From assembly GCA_944390675.1 (NCBI GenBank), contig CALXQR010000006.1:1-64000 (forward strand): a DNA stretch of 64,000 nt. The letters run 5' to 3'. The position numbers and the translations under genes were made by a program. Below, one piece after another: positions 62,400 through 64,000 of this stretch. The notes below the pieces were generated by a model. It made no database searches, had not been told where the DNA came from, and was given only the letters and a program-made list of their open reading frames with translations. The first letter of the stretch is position 1, and each line of letters starts with the position of its first letter. This DNA comes from an uncultured Burkholderiaceae bacterium (GTDB lineage: Bacteria; Pseudomonadota; Gammaproteobacteria; Burkholderiales; Burkholderiaceae_F).

Positions 62400-62799
62400 G
62401 GCACGTCCTCGGGCACCGCTCTATAGCGGGTTTTGAATATTTTTTAAATCAACAAGCGTGCCATTTTAAACACTAGCTTTAGTTTTTTAAAGTACTTCAA
62501 CTACAAAATTTTGCGTATTAAATAAGCAACGACACTACATATAGTTCATAATGATTAAGACTTTTTTGAAAAATGAATGTGATCAATGAGTTAGGCTAAA
62601 TGTCTTAGTATCTAAAAAAATTGTAAACACAACTGAAAAAGACTTTTGAACTATCAGTTCGATAATTCTTAACTATTGAAAACAGAGAATTCCTACTCTT
62701 AACACAAAAGAAAGTTATCAAACGACTCCCAGGAATGTTGATATAGTAGAGACAATCGAATTCAGTTCCGCGTAATATCAAAACTTAGGACTTGTTTGT
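62400..62799. other. 400-base A+T-rich intergenic region upstream of nrdD
   Basis: No gene is seen. A hairpin CCGCT/AGCGG around 62417-62430 lies in the nrdD leader close to the ribosome site. The NrdR-like boxes (62470-62547) follow. The rest, up to the unknown gene at 62800, is A+T-rich without clear repeats. It should contain the promoter of that gene. Confidence 0.5.
62470..62547 (-). promoter_or_regulatory. Two NrdR-like boxes upstream of nrdD
   Basis: ACACTACATATAGTTC (62532-62547) and ACACTAGCTTTAGTTT (62470-62485) resemble the NrdR box (acaCwAtATaTwGtgt). Their starts are 62 bases apart, close to six helical turns and twice the usual 31. A weaker AACTACAAAATTTT lies halfway (about 62500). 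NrdR represses ribonucleotide reductase genes when dATP is high. Confidence 0.6.
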
Positions 62800-63318
62800 A
62801 TGGCTATTGCAGTAGAAATATTGAAAGACGGCTCTCAGGTTCTGTATGAATCAGATGATTTGGAAAGCTATGACGATCTTCCCTGCGTTACCGACCCAGA
62901 TCGAGCTCCTTTGGATTTAAGCAAAGTAAAAAGTTGGGATATTGAAACTACTCGAACCAGTGTAGAAATAAGTTATGCAGAGAATCACTCGTTCACACGA
63001 GCATACAGCCCCGGTTCAGGAATTGCAGGTGCACATACAGTAACAGTTTCACCTGTTACATACGAACATTCAGTTTATTACTGCTATTTAAAGTTCGAAG
63101 GGCAAAGAGCCAAAAGAAAATTCGTGTTGGATTCTGAGATCGGAACAAAGATTGATCAGATATTAGAAGATCGTGACTTTTTTGGTAAATACGAACCCAC
63201 ATACCATCCAACAAAAGAAGAAATTGAAACGGCAAACCGTGAAACATATGAAAAAAATATGGGCTGCATCTTCATTATAGGTATGATCGTACTCATCGTC
63301 GGAGTGATTTCTGTTTAA
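62800..63318 (+). CDS. Unknown protein with a C-terminal membrane anchor
   Basis: A 172-residue protein, soluble and acidic in the first 150 residues, ending in one hydrophobic segment (about 154-172), which suggests a tail-anchored protein with its domain in the cytosol. There is no signal peptide or recognisable motif. The codons are A+T-rich compared with the genes to the left. ATG 62800 has no strong ribosome site. Together with the next gene it looks like accessory DNA. Confidence 0.65.
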   Translation: MAIAVEILKDGSQVLYESDDLESYDDLPCVTDPDRAPLDLSKVKSWDIETTRTSVEISYAENHSFTRAYSPGSGIAGAHTVTVSPVTYEHSVYYCYLKFEGQRAKRKFVLDSEIGTKIDQILEDRDFFGKYEPTYHPTKEEIETANRETYEKNMGCIFIIGMIVLIVGVISV

Positions 63319-63418
63319 ATATCAAAAAGATAAAGTCATCCTAAATTTTTTGCTCGATTTCCTGATAAGTTATTTTTCACGGTAATTTTGCCGTTTAACT
63401 TTTTTAAGGAGTCTGATA

Positions 63419-63679
63419 ATGAATCCTTCAGACATCAAATACGTTAGTAAATCTGGAAACTACGTAGGTCTAGTATTCACACCGCACAAGACGAAAGAAG
63501 GGAAATACATAGTTTTTCCAGATCGCTTTGTAAAAAATTATCTTTATGTTGATACCGTTGAGGAAATCATTGAAGCAGTGAAAAATGGTCTAGGGCTCAG
63601 AATGAGTGTAAATCACGGCCCCGCATCTTTAGTATCGGCAAAGACTCTTATCAAGCAGAATCCAGAACTATTTAAATAG
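63419..63679 (+). CDS. Unknown small protein
   Basis: An 86-residue soluble protein with mixed alpha/beta character (YVGLVFTPHKTKEGKYIVF, then a helix around DTVEEIIEAVKNG). AAGGAG lies 9 bases before ATG 63419, so translation is likely. It is not recognised. It is A+T-rich like its upstream neighbour, 100 bases away. Confidence 0.7.
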   Translation: MNPSDIKYVSKSGNYVGLVFTPHKTKEGKYIVFPDRFVKNYLYVDTVEEIIEAVKNGLGLRMSVNHGPASLVSAKTLIKQNPELFK

Positions 63680-64000
63680 ATTTGTTGAAGAAAGGGGTTT
63701 TGACGAGTTCTACCAACGAAATCATCACCCCATAATTAACTTGAGCTGAGAGCAATAGGGTGCGGTGCGACTGGACCTGAAATTCAACTATCGACAGTCT
63801 TCCTCGATAGAACTCATCAGCTCCAAGTCTTTTTATTATCATTGGGAACAACTAAAAAAATATTTATTCACAGCTCCATAAAAGGTTGTTAATATGGGGA
63901 AAGCTTTTGCCGAATTGCTCAAGTTTTCTGAAATCTCTCAATAAATTACTTAAAAACAATATATAAAATGTCGAGTTCTGTTTTTTTACCTCCTGACGCA
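63680..64000. other. Right-end intergenic region, 321 bases
   Basis: No reading frame is convincing. It contains the possible structured RNA at 63740-63836, preceded by a GGGGT (63694-63698)/ACCCC (63727-63731) pairing that may end the upstream gene. After 63840 it is A+T-rich with a T-run near 63980. Confidence 0.4.
63740..63836 (+). ncRNA. Possible structured small RNA with its own terminator
   Basis: ACTTGAGCTGA (63740-63750) can pair with TCAGCTCCAAGT (63817-63828), leaving one bulged base and closing a structure of about 90 bases. Inside, CTATCGA/TCGATAG forms a hairpin (about 63787-63809). A run CTTTTTATT follows directly. GAGTTCTA near 63705-63712 could compete by pairing with TAGAACTC at 63808-63815. 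No known RNA family is recognised. It could be only a complex terminator. Confidence 0.3.

Noticed and set aside
63740..63836. tmRNA or SRP RNA
   Set aside because: It lacks the tRNA-like ends of tmRNA and the conserved GGAA-type loop region of SRP RNA.

Overview
The window reads as chromosome of a gut-type betaproteobacterium, most probably Sutterellaceae (Parasutterella/Turicimonas-like). The signs are tandem tRNA-Asp genes before ppiD, a purL / parvulin / yciB neighbourhood known from Burkholderiales, RNase G, two autotransporters (one with the extended ESPR signal), and anaerobic genes (nrdDG, an [FeFe] hydrogenase, oxygen-labile L-serine dehydratase). The family assignment is inference from gene content. 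No marker sequence was compared.

Layout. 1-4350: two tRNA-Asp genes, ppiD, a broken hicB antitoxin between two related hairpin terminators, and NAD(P)HX repair (nnr). 4.5-15 kb: purL, LysE-type and MFS exporters, a periplasmic parvulin and yciB on the minus strand, and an M16 zinc protease. 15-19.4 kb: a 1402-residue autotransporter with an A+T-rich passenger. 19.4-24.7 kb: ygfZ divergent from mltG-tmk-holB, then a tail-to-tail tyrosine recombinase. 24.7-32.1 kb: an orphan TtrS-like sensor kinase, rng, a GcvT-like protein with L-serine dehydratase, and folA/thyA. 32.2-39 kb: a YheO/DauR-type regulator with a threonine-synthase-like enzyme, then a two-gene [FeFe] hydrogenase (NuoF-GltD fusion plus HydA), then an FMN riboswitch and ribB. 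39-44.8 kb: orphan metQ, a polar amino acid ABC operon with an internal attenuator, an aldo/keto reductase and an unknown membrane protein. 45-50.8 kb: a dicarboxylate/amino-acid symporter, a Dba-DsbI disulfide pair, and two MerR regulators with recognisable operators. 50.8-59.7 kb: a lipoprotein, an AAA ATPase, diaminopropionate ammonia-lyase, rarD, a small exported protein, a metzincin autotransporter and a haemolysin-III protein. 59.7-64 kb: nrdG/nrdD with NrdR-like boxes, then an A+T-rich end with two unknown genes and a possible structured RNA.

Together the genes suggest an asaccharolytic, amino-acid and organic-acid using anaerobe. Serine, diaminopropionate and threonine-like substrates would be deaminated, peptides and amino acids imported, and surplus electrons perhaps discharged as H2. 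Most of the window is ordinary core chromosome. The less ordinary parts are the hydrogenase pair, the metalloprotease autotransporter, the GcvT-like/serine dehydratase pair, the decayed hicB, the Dba-DsbI pair and the A+T-rich right end. There is no CRISPR array, rRNA, insertion sequence or prophage.
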